In this document: positions 43,027 to 54,183 of the stretch, piece after piece
Position numbering within the stretch: position 1 is the first letter of the stretch
Layout: each line of letters starts with the position of its first letter
From: Gonatopus flavifemur
Lineage: Eukaryota > Arthropoda > Insecta > Hymenoptera > Dryinidae
Reading direction: 5' to 3'
Length of the DNA: 64,000 nt
Assembly: GCA_018340375.1 (NCBI GenBank)
Contig: JAFFJZ010000002.1
Span: 46,334,001-46,398,000 of the forward strand
Notes under the pieces: generated by a model
The model's input: the letters and a program-made list of their open reading frames with translations, nothing else
Databases searched by the model: none
Told to the model about the DNA's origin: nothing
Program-made: the position numbers and the translations under genes

Positions 43027-44030
43027 AATAAAAGCATCGGGTTTTTTTTCCATTCGCCGAAAGTACATATTTTCAAAAGTGTGTATTTGAATTTTCATGT
43101 CAAAATTCATAAAAACCACCAAGTTACTTTGGTTGATTTTAACCCGCATAGCTTTAAAACATTCGAGGATAAATCACCAACCACTTCCCATAGATATGTA
43201 GCTGAACAGCGTTATGTCCTTGAATCAAGAAAATATTTTCTCAATTCAAAAGATCTATGCTTATTGGTTCTATAAAAATGTTCTTGTGTCAAGATTGAAT
43301 ATTTTTGAAGAAAGAATTCCTCGGGACAAGAAAATATATTGTTGATAATAGTAATTATTTTTGTCAGTGTAGTGAATTGAATTTTTCCAAAGATCTCATC
43401 ATCAATGGAGATATAAATGATAGGTTAATATAGCAACGATCACCAAATTGCGAGTCATCGCTACTCAATTCCTCTAGCTCCTAAAATCACGATGAGAACT
43501 AGAGAGAATGGCAATCGATCCCATCCACATTTCTCCTTGTATATAATTCCAAGTGGTTACCTCATTGATGTAAGGTAAGGATTAAATCACACGAGATTCA
43601 ATAAATTTTGAACGTTGGTGTCCGTATTTTCGTGAACATCGATTCATCGTTTGTTCGAAAGTTACCAAAAGAAAATCAATACTCGCTATCACACACTTCA
43701 ATAGTCTGAAAATTTCACATTGTCGACTTTAACTTTTAGAGAACACTTTCGAGGAGAAAATATTGCACGTCACCTTGAGTGAAATGGTTAGAACTAAACC
43801 ATTATAATGACGTTTCTTATATTCGAAGTATCTTTAATGTATTCTTTGTTGATTCGTTGAAAGTTAGATAACGATCATTTCACATTCAAATTTATCGTTC
43901 ACAAACATCCATGAAACGCATTGTTTCGAAATTTATCAACAATCGTGTTGAGTCAAATGTCCATCCACTTCCTCTTCTTTCATTCATTTCTAATAGAATC
44001 GTCATCGATCATCATTTCATTTTTATTAAT
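43027..44030. other. No gene recognised; one stray MITE terminus
   Basis: About 43285-43370 resembles the right half of a CACTG MITE (AAGAATTCCTCGGGACAAG ... TTTTTGTCAGTG before TA). A left partner may be the 42697 fragment with the intervening element inserted between, but I cannot confirm that. The rest is unique. Confidence 0.4.
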
Positions 44031-44032
44031 TA

Positions 44033-44251
44033 CCCTGGTAGAAATTTGTCTGGGCGTCCCATTTACCATCCACGAACTAGATGGGAACCACGTGGGGACA
44101 ACTGGATAACACATTTCAGCCAATTTGACTTCAGTGCCCAAACATTTAGTTGGTTTATGTATGGGACATCTGGAACTAGCTAGGAACCAACCTAACATCT
44201 GGGAAAACTAGCTGGGGCCCATCTAATTTCCAATCATAATTTCTACCAGGG
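44033..44251. mobile_element. MITE, CCCTGGTAGAAATTTG family, complete short form
   Basis: 219 bp, ends CCCTGGTAGAAATTTGTCTG and CAATCATAATTTCTACCAGGG, TA on both sides (44031-44032, 44252-44253). Inside, AACTAGATGGGAACCACG and ACTAGCTGGGGCCCATCTA carry the subterminal inverted motif. This is the reference copy for the interrupted or truncated members at 18558/19871-20210 and 28841-29281. Confidence 0.85.
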
Positions 44252-44253
44252 TA

Positions 44254-44591
44254 CTTTCAAAACTATTTGGGTATCTTCATAATGATAATGCGATAATCTG
44301 ATAGAATCGCTCGTTGGGATCCATTGCAAGCTTCTCTCATTGGTCATCCTCGTCAAATGGAGGATGTGATTGGCATTCATAAGGATCCTGTGTTTGAGGA
44401 TGAAGACAATCTCTTCAAGTGTGGAGTAAATGGACAGCAGGATAGCAGATTGAACTGGAGATGCATCTGAAGAAAAGAATATGCATCATTGTAAATCATA
44501 TGAACACATGATACAAATGAGAGTTGGTATTGTTCACTCAAACGAATTTGTGATTCAATATAAAAATATTGAAATATGTGATGCTTTCGCT
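44254..44591. other. No gene recognised
   Basis: Unique sequence between a MITE and the composite foldback; no paired ends or coding signal. Confidence 0.4.
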
Positions 44592-44885
44592 ATTAGGGTG
44601 AGACGAAAATGAAACATTTTCGAAACTCGAAACGGAATAGTGCGGAAAAGTTGCGCTTTTTGATGACAAATAAGATGAAAAAAAGAAATTCAACGGTCAA
44701 CATTTGACGCTTGCGCATCACGGTCAAAGTTTTAATAATTTTGAAAATTTTAATGACTCTTGTGATTTCTTGAAAAATTACTATCCTCGTATAAATCTTT
44801 TAGGAATGAGTTCATGTGTGATGTCAAGACAGTATTCCAACGTCATGATGATATTGGAAAAAATACACGCGTTGTGCAGCACTGA

Positions 44886-45138
44886 GTGCGAAAAATCCAT
44901 TACGCTGTATCACAGGGTCTATCACATCTATCAATTATGGAGGTAAATATCTAGATAATTTTATTAATTTGAAAACATGCTTAGGACCATTCACAATTGA
45001 ACTTTCCGTTTTCATAAAAAACCAAACCGGCATATAACATATTAAAATGTACATTACAATTTGCTGGAGTTGCTCTGAGGGTTCCAGTGTGGACATGTAT
45101 ATTATACATATAAAAACGGATATCTTGAAAAATATCAT
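44886..45138 (-). pseudogene. Fragment of a repeated arthropod ORF (middle part)
   Basis: The minus strand reads ILICYMPVWFFMKTESS, then VFKLIKLSRYLPP, a stop, and LIDVIDPVIQRNGFFA before homology ends near 44886. The same SRYLPP...DVIDPVIQRNGFF block is coded on the plus strand at 45385-45670, so the two copies overlap in sequence and point away from each other. I recognise the block as part of a protein widespread in arthropod genomes, usually annotated as uncharacterised and often multicopy; function unknown to me. One internal stop makes this copy non-functional. Confidence 0.6.
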
Positions 45139-45375
45139 AATTTATGGATTTTTGACGTTGGTCTGACCCGAGTCAAAATAGTTACGTGAACGAACCTCTA
45201 AAAGTCCCATAATTTCTTGGACATTTATAAAGAAGTATGATACCTTCCTCATAAAAGTCCCAGCCACTATGGTACTCTTAGAGGTATCTTCACGTCAACA
45301 TTTTGACTCGGATTAGACCAACGCCAAAAATCCATAAATTATGGTATTTTTCAAGATACCTTTTTCTCCGTGAAT
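45112..45375. mobile_element. Palindromic MITE between the two ORF fragments
   Basis: GGATATCTTGAAAAATATCA and TTTATGGATTTTTGACGTTGG on the left mirror CCAACGCCAAAAATCCATAA and TATTTTTCAAGATACC on the right, ending TTTTTCTCCGTG. The left CACGG end is lost (AAAACGG). The centre holds AAAAGTCCCATAATTTC facing GGTACTCTTAG. Confidence 0.7.
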
Positions 45376-45416
45376 TAATAAAATTGTCTAGATATTTACC
45401 TCCATACTTGATAGAT

Positions 45417-45634
45417 GTATTGCTGGCATAACAAGCAAGTCTGTTACTATAGCGCCTACAAAAAAAATTAGCTGTAAGAGCAAGAAAAATGATGGACATA
45501 GCTACATTTTTTTGCTGACATAAACTCATTTGTTAACGGGACTAACGTCGTAGTTACTGTAGTGAATATTTTTGCAAGGACAACAAATTTCTTTGTAAGC
45601 GCTATAGTAGCAAACCATTTTTTCTCCGTGTGTG
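45417..45634. mobile_element. MITE remnant inside the ORF fragment
   Basis: The right end is TTTTTTCTCCGTG, then TG; the left end is missing. Interior ACTATAGCGCCTACAAA faces TTTGTAAGCGCTATAGTAG, showing the palindromic arms. It separates DV from VIDP in the coding fragment. Confidence 0.6.
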
Positions 45635-45697
45635 ATAGACCCTGTGATACAGCGTAATGGATTTTTCGCGCACCCTGGAAATTTACTCTCAACCATG

Positions 45698-45879
45698 CAC
45701 TGAAAAAAAGGCAGGTCACAGTTATCAAATGATATTCCTGAATATGACCAATCAAATATTCGATAACATTAATTAAATATCAATATTATGTATTAAATAT
45801 TCGATTAATGTTATCGAATATTTGATTGGTCATATTCAAAAATATCATTTGATAGCTGTTACCAGCCTTTTTTTCAGTG
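45698..45879. mobile_element. Palindromic MITE, CACTGAAAAAAAGGC family
   Basis: 182 bp, ends CACTGAAAAAAAGGC and GCCTTTTTTTCAGTG. The arms, including ATCAAATGATATTCCTGAAT and TATTCAAAAATATCATTTGA, pair almost throughout, around TTAAATATCAATATTA. TG flanks both sides. It lies between the ATG codon and the GTC codon of the fragment STM-VSDERQ, and the TG duplication accounts for the extra bases. Confidence 0.85.
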
Positions 45880-46990
45880 TGGTCTCCGACGAAAGACAGG
45901 AAATCAGAGAGTTGGGTCTCCAACGGATCATGAAGGCACGACAGAATGATTCGAAACGAAAAATGGTTCGCAGTCTTAAGCCTCCGAACATCAACTTTGA
46001 AGCCACCGATTATTGTAACCTAATTCATTGGAGTACTTGTCAACTTTCTTCTCCACCTCTTTTACGGAATGTTAGTAACGATTTTCTAGATTCTTTTATC
46101 AAGACGAGTGCTGTACCTGAGTGGGATGTGAAATATTTCCCTTGCCATACGCAAGCCGTAGAGAGATGTGTGAAGCTTGTGACAGAGGCATCCAAGAAAG
46201 TTTGTGGAGCTGACAATAGCAGGGTTCAGACAGAACTGGAATTCCGGGAAATTCGGGAAATCTCAGGGAAATTACTAGAATTTTTTCAAAATAAAAATTT
46301 GTTCATTTATTCTATTTTTCATTCTTTAAAACATATTTTCTTAATTTTTAATCGTGGAATCTTAGAAATTATACACTGTTTAGGGACACATTCATGATCC
46401 GACGATTTCTGGAAATTAGAATTTTATTCAGGGAAATCACAGGGAAAACTCAGGGAAATTGATTGAACAAAACTTGTCTGAACCCTGAATAGGGATGGAT
46501 TCATTCGATCCACTCTTATGTCCCCACATATTATGCCACGATTTGAGAACAAAACTGTATTTTCGCTCATGACCAAAGATGAATAATCATTACGTCTTAT
46601 ACAATCCTTCGCATTTGGTTGGTTGGTTGGTCGGTTGGGCGAGGGTGGAACTCCAAGCGCAGCCACCGTCCCATGGTGAGTTCTGAGTCGCTTCAGCGAG
46701 CTAAGGGCTGCCCAGCGCGTGTATTTTTTCCAACCATCATGACGTTGGAATACTGCCTTGACATCACACATAAACTCATTCTTAAAAGATTTATACGAGG
46801 ATAGTAATTTTCCAAGAAATCACAAGAGCCATTAAAATTCTCAAAATTATGCAAACTTTGACCGTGATGCGCAAGGGTCAAATGTTGAAAGTCAAATTTT
46901 TTTTCTTTTTCCATTTCATTTGTCATCAAAAAGCGCATTTTTTCCGCACTATTACGTTTCGAGTTTCGAAAATTTTTCATTTTCTTCCCA

Positions 46991-47535
46991 CCCTATTCCC
47001 TATATTGGGTTTAACTAGTACCTGATATGAAAGAGAAGCGAGTTTAAAACATTATCATGAATTTTGAACCAAGTTTGATCATATTCTATCTCAAATTCGT
47101 TTCAATAAACGATTCAAACTTCAACGACGTATCAACAACTTCGTTATATTACGAACTGCGAGTTTATTGATACAAATGTGTACTTCTGAACTCCATCTCG
47201 AAGTTTGTAATAAATTTGTCATTGCGGTGGTCAACGATGTATAATTTTCCAAACTTGCTCACACTTACAATCATCACGTATGTGAATCTTTTGTCCTACA
47301 GATATAATAAGAGATGGAGGGATAAGTAAATATTTTTTAAGAAACATGCCATTGATGAAGGGAGATCAGAGATTTAATGAGATTTAATTGTGAATTCAGA
47401 ATTAATATCCCTTCAACGAATGATCAATCCTGAAGTTTTATCGGATAACTTGACCCATGGCCTTGCAATCCAGGGCAGAATTTGCTGATAATTTTCCAAA
47501 ACATCTGCAATAAGGTTCACTGGAATTGAAGGATT
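46991..47535. other. No gene recognised; fragment of the GTTGCTGAAGTTTGAATCG family
   Basis: CGTTTCAATAAACGATTCAAACTTCAACGACGTA at about 47098-47131 (quoted in part: AAACGATTCAAACTTCAACG) is the right terminus of that MITE family without its left half. The rest is unique. Confidence 0.5.
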
Positions 47536-47539
47536 TTAA

Positions 47540-48929
47540 CCCTAAACCACGCACCTTCGAAAAAATCCCTAATCCACGCACCCGGGTCTTTTGGACCCGG
47601 CTCGTCTTATTTTGGCTGTATTTTCTTCAAATATTATCCTTTTGAGATGATTTTTTTTCCAATCGATTCGTCGTAATGTCAAGAATAGTAATCAGCATTG
47701 TGAAAGAAGATTTTCTTGGGTTTTCTGTGAGTTATGTAGGAAAGAAGGAACATAAATCTGAAAAAAACAGTGAGAAAAACGATTTTTTTCAAAAAATCAT
47801 ATCTATCCCGCACAAAGACGTAAAGACAAAAATAACCACCGTTTTTTAATCAGAAAAAGTTCAACTTCCAGGAAAAAAATAGTTCTTAATGATAGCTAGG
47901 AAAAAACATAATTATTTACAAGAGTGAAGTTGGGGTATTTTAAAGAATCCACAATTAGTGAATTAAAGATATTTATCGGAATATTAGAGGGAAAAAATAT
48001 AGAAACCGATAAGAATAATGTTCGAAACACTTTTATCCTTCAAGACTATCCTTTGTTGATTATGAATACCCTCAGTGCATATAAGTACATATGCACTCAA
48101 GAAAAAATCATTTAAACTGAATATCGATTTGTGCTTTATCCAAAAAATATTCACTGCTATCAGAACTACAGTAGGTGGAATGGAACAAAAACGATTACAC
48201 TGGCGAAAATTAACCGTAAAAAATGCCATGGAGTGTGGGTGAAGTTAGAAGCGAATGTACCCTAAGAGTCATTTTGCGCTTTTGGAATGTAACATGTTAC
48301 AGTTCCTTACGCGAATGTACATTATATTTTTCCCAGAGGATTTGTAGGAATAGAATTCAATTACTTTAATTCAATGCTTGCCCAAACTACACAACAATTC
48401 TGAAAGAACTTCAATGTACTCATTTTGAACTTTCATAGTTCCCAATGAATTCATTATGAACTCTTTCTGAACTCATGTGCAGCGTAGGTAACTAAATACT
48501 TGCCAGACAAAAAATAAATGTATTTGATGCAAATATATATTTTTCAGTGTAGTTGAATGAGTTATGATTCAATCCCCTCGGGGGGGGGGGGGCTGCACAC
48601 ATATGTATACTTTCATCATATCGGAACAATACATCCTTCCTCAAAAGGATACATGAACATCTTCTATGCAGTCTTGAAACATTTTCCAGTTTTCCGCCAA
48701 AAAAAGTTACACAACCACGCACATCGGGTCCAAAGGACCCGAGCTGAATTTCAAATGCATGCTACTCGAAAACTAAGTGGCGGATCCCGGATTTCCAAAA
48801 AGCATTCAAAGCAGGGAGGTCCGAAATTGCTTACATTACAATACCAGCCCTTGGCTGTGCATTGCAACAGAATGAGAAGTAAAAGAAAAAATTGCTCGGG
48901 TCCAAAGGACCCAGGTGCGTGGTTGAGGG
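47540..48929. mobile_element. piggyBac-like non-autonomous element with TTAA flanks
   Basis: 1390 bp. The ends CCCTAAACCACGCACC and GGTGCGTGGTTGAGGG are flanked on both sides by TTAA (47536-47539 and 48930-48933). Subterminal GGGTCTTTTGGACCC (left) and GGGTCCAAAGGACCC (right, twice) are further inverted motifs. CCC...GGG ends with a TTAA duplication are diagnostic of piggyBac. A 63-codon frame at 47924-48115 (+) includes STISELKIFIGILEG, which vaguely resembles the start of the piggyBac transposase domain, so this may be a deletion derivative. A 13-G run at 48580-48592 lies inside. Confidence 0.85.
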
Positions 48930-48933
48930 TTAA

Positions 48934-49936
48934 GGGGGGAAACCACATTAGGAGGTTCAAAAAATCGATTTTTTTTATTGCATGAATTGTTAGCTCAACT
49001 ATCCAAGAATGTGCTGTCAAAATTTCAAAACGAAATTCCTATTCGTTCAAATGTTATGAGCATAGAACCGAGCGCACTTTGATTCCGGCACACAGAGAAA
49101 AATAGTAGACTAATCCCTCGCGAGCTTTCGGCACTGCTGCAAGCGCAAAATGAAGCTCACGAAGAAGAAGAAGGGTTGATGTATGATGCTGGAATAGCTG
49201 ATTAATCGGTGAGCACTTCATATTATTGTTAACTTCCTTAAATTTCTAGTTTCCGATAATTTTTTTTCCAAACGCGTTTTTCTCAAAATGACTTTTTCCA
49301 CATCCTTGGGAGTTATCACTCAAAAACTAATGAACCGATCATTATGAAATTTGGTAGCCTCATTCTTGATGAAATAACGAAGAATATGAACCAACTTTTG
49401 GGATGATATCATAATTTTGAGGGTGTTTTTTGTTGCATAATTAGTGAAAAAAAGTTGTGAAAATTGAAAAAAAATTTTCCAACACCTGCCAAATTTTCAA
49501 TTTCCATTATTTTCACCTGAATTGAAGTTCATATTTTTAGGAAATATGTTATTCGAGGAAAATAAAAACCCTCTTGATTTCAGATGAAAATCAGAACCGC
49601 TACATGTCCCGCAGTCGGAGAAAATCCTTTACCATATTTGCCGGACAACAGGGTATAACTCCATCATTTTTCATCCAAATCATTTGAAAAAATTCACGAA
49701 CCTTGTTCAAACATGAATAGAATAATGTCCAAATTTGATTCCAATTAATCCTTCCCACCCAAAAAAAATCATAAAATTCTATTATAATACAAAGGAAATA
49801 TTGAGTTGAACATTAGATAGTTAGAAATCGAATTAGTCTGTAGAATAATTCAGTGGAATCAAATGAATTTCATTTGCCATGACTAAATATTGCATTCATA
49901 TATCAAAAAACAACATTCATATATTCACGTTGGCCA
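48934..49936. other. No gene recognised
   Basis: Starts GGGGAAACCACATTAGG just past the TTAA. Long A/T runs and an ACACAGAGAAAAATAGTAG motif (49090-49108) hint at a MITE terminus without partner. Confidence 0.4.
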
Positions 49937-50105
49937 CACTGAGAAAAAAAAATTCTTTGAATTAATGAAATTGATTTCATTGCATTAAATAATCGTCTTT
50001 TTGATTTTAAAATAATTTCATAGCCATAAAAAGTCATTTCATTCATGCTATCAAATCAGCTCATTGAAATTTATTTTTTGAAATTAAAAACGCACTCTAT
50101 TGACT
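49937..50105. mobile_element. CACTGAGAAAAAAAA MITE, right end missing
   Basis: Left end CACTGAGAAAAAAAAATTC; interior TTGAATTAATGAAATTGATT and TTCATAGCCATAAAAAG pair weakly with TCATTGAAATTTATTTTTTGAAATTAA. No CAGTG right end was seen. Confidence 0.4.
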
Positions 50106-50245
50106 GAATAACTGATTATTTTTGTCAATATCATCTTTCATCCGATTTATAACTCTCGTTTGTTGAATTCCAAAGTGAAAATCAATGAAATACAACGTCA
50201 ATAGGAGACGAATGAATTCTATTCAAATTTCGAAAAATATTCAGT

Positions 50246-50400
50246 ATTAAAATCCGGATAGAATCCGGATGAAACCGGATAAAGAATCACCGCAAAAACT
50301 GTATACGTGCCCGGATATACCCGGATGGAATCCCGGAGATTTCATCCGAGTTTGAGTCGGGTTCCCATCGGGCTTTTTCACCAGGGTTGCTAGGGGTCCA
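50246..50400. repeat. CCGGAT-rich block, possible TAGAAATTT-type MITE remnant
   Basis: AATCCGGATAGAATCCGGATGA, ACCCGGATGGAATCCCGG and CGGGTTCCCATCGGG occur close together; similar CCGGAT/ATCAGGTCC wording is found in the 58.2-59.0 kb element. Ends are not defined. Confidence 0.4.
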
Positions 50401-51740
50401 GTGCAAAGTTCAGTCGCCGCTGTAGATTTGCTCATCGAATCCAATAAAATCTCATTGAAAGTGAAGAAGTTTTCAACACTTATCCCTGATGAAGATGCCA
50501 AGTAACGCCTGTTGAAAACTGCCAGATCCTTTGCAAAAATCAGACAAATTCTGACGTTCTATCGGTTCTGTCAATTCATTTAATCATACTTCAAAGCTAT
50601 TTTACTAAACACCTCGTGAAGTTCATCCTCCAAAACATCCAACAGAGAACAATATCTCCAGACGAAACTCAATAAAAAATAACTTGTTTTTTAGAATTTT
50701 CTGAAGTGCTTGTTATGTCTCTTCGAGAACATGAAATACGCGTCAAAAGCACGAAACAATGCTCAAGTGCGGATCTAAAATTTTTTGTGAAAATACATAA
50801 TAAATCTTCTCGCTCTGCCTCCAGAAGAATTTCCACAACAAGTTCCATCATTAATCACCCTAAAAAATAACTCACCGATCTTCAGTTATTGAATTTTTTG
50901 AAAAAATATCGAAGATACGTATGATGATTCATTTTGAAAAAAATATAGGAAAAACATGTGGATGGGGTTGAAGTCTTTCGAAGAATAGGTGAACGTTTTA
51001 TGCGTGGGGGAAGAACAACATTACGTTTTACGTACTACGTTTTATGAACAATCCGTAAATCAAGTTATCTGAAAATAGAATCGTGCGGTAAAGCACGTGT
51101 GGAGTCATATATTTTACTGTACCAAGTAAAAAGCGTATAACAAGCAATAAGTGGAATTGATTGGGAAATGAAAGAAGGTCACCCCACTCTAGTTTTACAT
51201 TTCATGATTCGTTTCTCTTCTCCCCCCAACTCGCCTTACCGTAATTTCGTTTAGTCACGCGAAGTAGGCTCGACCGAAGGCTCGACCGAAGGTTAGACCA
51301 ATCAGATTGTAGCAGCTCCAAGAAGGAATCATGGACAACTTGTGTACGTTGATGACGTCTATGATTACCGTCTTTCGTCAGTTTCTCATCATGTATCACT
51401 TGTTATTTCCTTTCTCTTCTCTCCCTCCAATTATCTTTTTTCCTGGTTTTGTACTTTTTTCTTTACCACAATCTCAACTTGTACAAGGTATAAGAGTAGA
51501 CGTATCGTAAAGATCCCTGTTTGCAATTGGCGAAGAATTGTTCGCTTTTTATAAACAAATTTCATGGGTTTTCATGTATTAACAATTCCAAGTTGGAGCG
51601 AGCTTGTACTCTGCCGTTTGGCGAAACAAAAGAATAATCAAGCATATTTTACAGTGGATTGTTGAGAAAAATTATGAAAAATTTGATGGGTCGTTGATGG
51701 GAATGAAGTTTTCATTGCACAAATGCATTATAACCTATAT
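50401..51740. other. No gene recognised
   Basis: A tandem GGCTCGACCGAA duplicate lies at about 51268-51291. The frame at 51342-51554 (+, 70 codons) has hydrophobic runs but no domain or supported exon structure. Confidence 0.45.
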
Positions 51741-52300
51741 CCCGAGTAACACAAGAACATTTCAAACATTCTGCGTTAATTCTGAGATCATGCATAGAAT
51801 GTGCAGGTGAGACTGTTTTGGATAAATTCGAAAAATACATTCTAAGAATATGCATAGAATATACTTATCCGCAACAGTCCCATTCGAAGATTCTATGAAT
51901 GTTCATAAAATATACTCAGAACTTTAAAGAACCTTCTTAGCATTTCTAACCTGTTGCGCTACTTGGGATGTAGCACAAGAACATTCCATAGATATTTTAT
52001 GAATATATTCTATCAACATGCATAGAATATTACGATGAAACTGTTTCAAACATCCTATGAACGTTTATAGAATATACCAGAGGAGATTATTCTAAAGACT
52101 CTCGTTAGATGCTCTGTAGAACATTGTGAGCACGTTTTATGGATATTCTATGGATATTTGAAACAGTCTCACTCGAACGTTCTATGAACATTTTTCATAC
52201 ATATGTACTTCACATCTTATCAGAATATTCTGGGTACATTTGTTATCCGCTCGTTATTAGAATATTCACAGAATATTCTGTGCTACATGGAAATAATTGT
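51741..52300. repeat. Imperfect repeats of the AGAATATTCTATG motif
   Basis: CATAGAATATAC, TAGAATATGCATAGAAT, TTCTATGAACGTTTATAG and AGAATATTCTGTGC recur in both orientations, and AACACAAGAACATTTC near the left is echoed by AGCACAAGAACATTCC at 51972. It is probably a decayed foldback with ends near 51747 and 52290. Confidence 0.5.
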
Positions 52301-52392
52301 CAAGCGTTGTTCAATGAAAGAGTTGCCGAGATACCAGTGCCCAGAATTCAAGAGAAGGATTGAAATTTTAGGAATGTTCAATACTTTATCTA

Positions 52393-52601
52393 CACAGCGA
52401 AAAATTTTGCGTCATTGAAGGTCCATTCAGAGTTTGTGTTGAAAACAACATATGAAATTCTGAAATTTACAGATTTTTAGTGTAAATTTAACATTTTTGT
52501 GTTGATTTGATACATTTTTTGTGTTAATATTTAACATAAATTGCGAGTGGACCTTCTGGGACAGACGTGTGGGTTAAAAATACGAAAAATTTTTCACTGT
52601 G
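52393..52601. mobile_element. MITE, CACAGCGAAAAATTTT family
   Basis: 209 bp with ends CACAGCGAAAAATTTT and AAAAATTTTTCACTGTG and TA on both sides. AAGGTCCATTCAGAG faces GAGTGGACCTTCTGGG. The T-rich centre repeats TTTTTGTGTTGATTTG and TTTTTTGTGTTAATAT. Confidence 0.8.
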
Positions 52602-52603
52602 TA

Positions 52604-54175
52604 TTGCGGTATAGAGTCCGAATTCTAGAAGATTTTTTTTCCATTCTGAAAGGACATCCTTTTCTAAAATTTGAGGGCTTTACCGCAAAATAGATAAAGT
52701 ATTCAAGATCGGTTGCTGGGAATTGCAAATTTTTTTCAACAATCCAGTCCAGGTTAATTTTCTACAGGAAATTTTCATTCAGTTGGTTCAACAGTACCGC
52801 CTCAGAACGTTGAAAAATTGAATATTCGATCAAAGTTCAAGGTTTTCTTTCTCTCGCGAAGAATGCGTGAGTCACATGCTTTTAGACATCAACTCTCGTC
52901 CCCATGCAAAGAACCTGTAATCCGATGAATTTGAAAAAGCATGCAAAATTCCAAATGAAAGACGGGAAATTTTGACTTTCTAGAGTGTTCTTCTTTTACA
53001 ATTACCCGAGCGGAAATTTGTTACGGCTACATTGCGGTCCTCGTCCTGTTTGCCAAATTATAAATACGGCCCTAGTCAGGGTTGCCGAATCCGGCTCGTA
53101 TACAAAATGTAACGCCTGCACAGATACGTTCCAAATGTGACCGACCGTTCCGGTTCCTTATCTGAAAAATGTATGGCACAGATTAGGTTACCAAATCCGG
53201 CCCATATTAGACTATTGAATTCGGCTCTTTTCTCCAAAATTCCATGCGCTACGTGCGTATCAACTGGTTGTAGTACGCATCTAATGACTTTTCCCATGGC
53301 AATTTTGGCTCAACGAACGATTTTTTGAAGATTCATCATCGAACAAATTCTAGGACGATTTTCTTTCTGGAAGTTTTTTATCAAAGGTTCTAATTACAAA
53401 GTTATGAAAAATGGAATTTCGTTTGCGAACGTGAACATCTTGGAACATATTGTATTGTAAATATTTGTTCCCCATAACGTCCGATTATCCATGAAAAGCA
53501 TTACATTACAATCAGTACATTAAAATCAGGTAGCGCCACTAGTGATAGCAATGTGAAGAGCAGCATTAAAATCACAAAACTTTATACAGCCAAGATATGA
53601 ACTTGTGTCACCTATATGATACATCGTGGCATACACAGGACAGTTATGGTCATAGCAACGCGAGCTGAGCCTTTACAGTTGCTGCAATAAATGACTGTCG
53701 TTTTTACAGTTAATTCAACATTCTACTCAAAATAAAATTTTATTTTCAAACACAAATAGTAGGGAAGTTGACATTCGAAAAAGTTTTCCACGACATCTAT
53801 TTATATGAGAATATAATGAAATCGTTTCAATGGTTGCATCATTTCCTTCCACTTACAAATTCAAGAGCAGAGTTATAAATCCTATATTGTGATTACTTTG
53901 TATAATTTGTTGAATTGCTTTTTGATGAACTTTCCAATCAAATCTGATAAGAATAAAATGTAGATTCAATGTGGAATATGAGACTCACCTGATAATATGT
54001 GATTGTTTTTCCTGTAATAACATAGCATTATCATCCCCACCTGTAAGTACTGATAACTCAAAAGTTCTACGAAATATAAATCAATGACTATTTTGTGAAA
54101 TGTAAGAAAATTATTTCATGACTCGTAAGAAACATTTGAACATGTGTTCTTTTGTTTTTTGGTTGAAACTTCTGT
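52604..54175. other. No gene recognised
   Basis: Unique sequence. Around 53005-53330 are several GGCT/AGCC-rich fragments (CCGAATCCGGCTCGTA, CAAATCCGGCCCATATT, TTGAATTCGGCTC) that look like three short diverged repeats of an AATCCGGC motif; no ends were found. Confidence 0.4.
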
Positions 54176-54183
54176 AAATATTG

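Larger units (their letters stand above)
45376..46240 (+). pseudogene. Fragment of a repeated arthropod ORF (C-terminal part), interrupted by MITEs
   Basis: Plus-strand coding pieces in order: LIKLSRYLPPYLIDV (45378-45416), a MITE remnant, VIDPVIQRNGFFAHPGNLL (45633-45690), a 182-bp MITE, then VSDERQEIRELGLQRIMKAR through EATDYCNLIHWS, SSPPLLRNVSNDFLDSFIK to CHTQAVERCVKLVTEAS and KKVCGADN (45882-46225). Removing the 182-bp MITE and one TG copy keeps frame. The CHTQAVER block is a hallmark of an uncharacterised, repeat-associated arthropod protein; I can give no reaction. After 46240 the sequence (GGGAAATTCGGGAAATCTCAG) is unrelated. The apparent 191-codon frame that begins at 45822 starts inside the MITE and is not the real start. 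Confidence 0.65.
44592..46990. mobile_element. Composite foldback carrying fragments of a repeated arthropod ORF
   Basis: Outer arms of about 290 bp (44595-44885 and 46712-46984) are inverted copies, from GGGTGAGACGAAAATGAAA / TTTTCATTTTCTTCCCACCC inward through TTGACCGTGATGCGC(A)AG and TTTATACGAGGATAGTAA to GCGTGTATTTTTTCCAA. Between them lie two divergent coding fragments (44886-45138 minus, 45376-46240 plus) and three MITEs (45112-45375, about 45417-45634, 45698-45879). No clear target duplication. It may be a rearranged transposon whose gene is the ORF, or an element that captured it. Confidence 0.65.

Noticed and set aside
45822..46397. 191-codon frame taken as one gene
   Set aside because: Its first part is the arm of a palindromic MITE and its last part is unrelated sequence; only the central 45882-46225 is a recognisable coding remnant.
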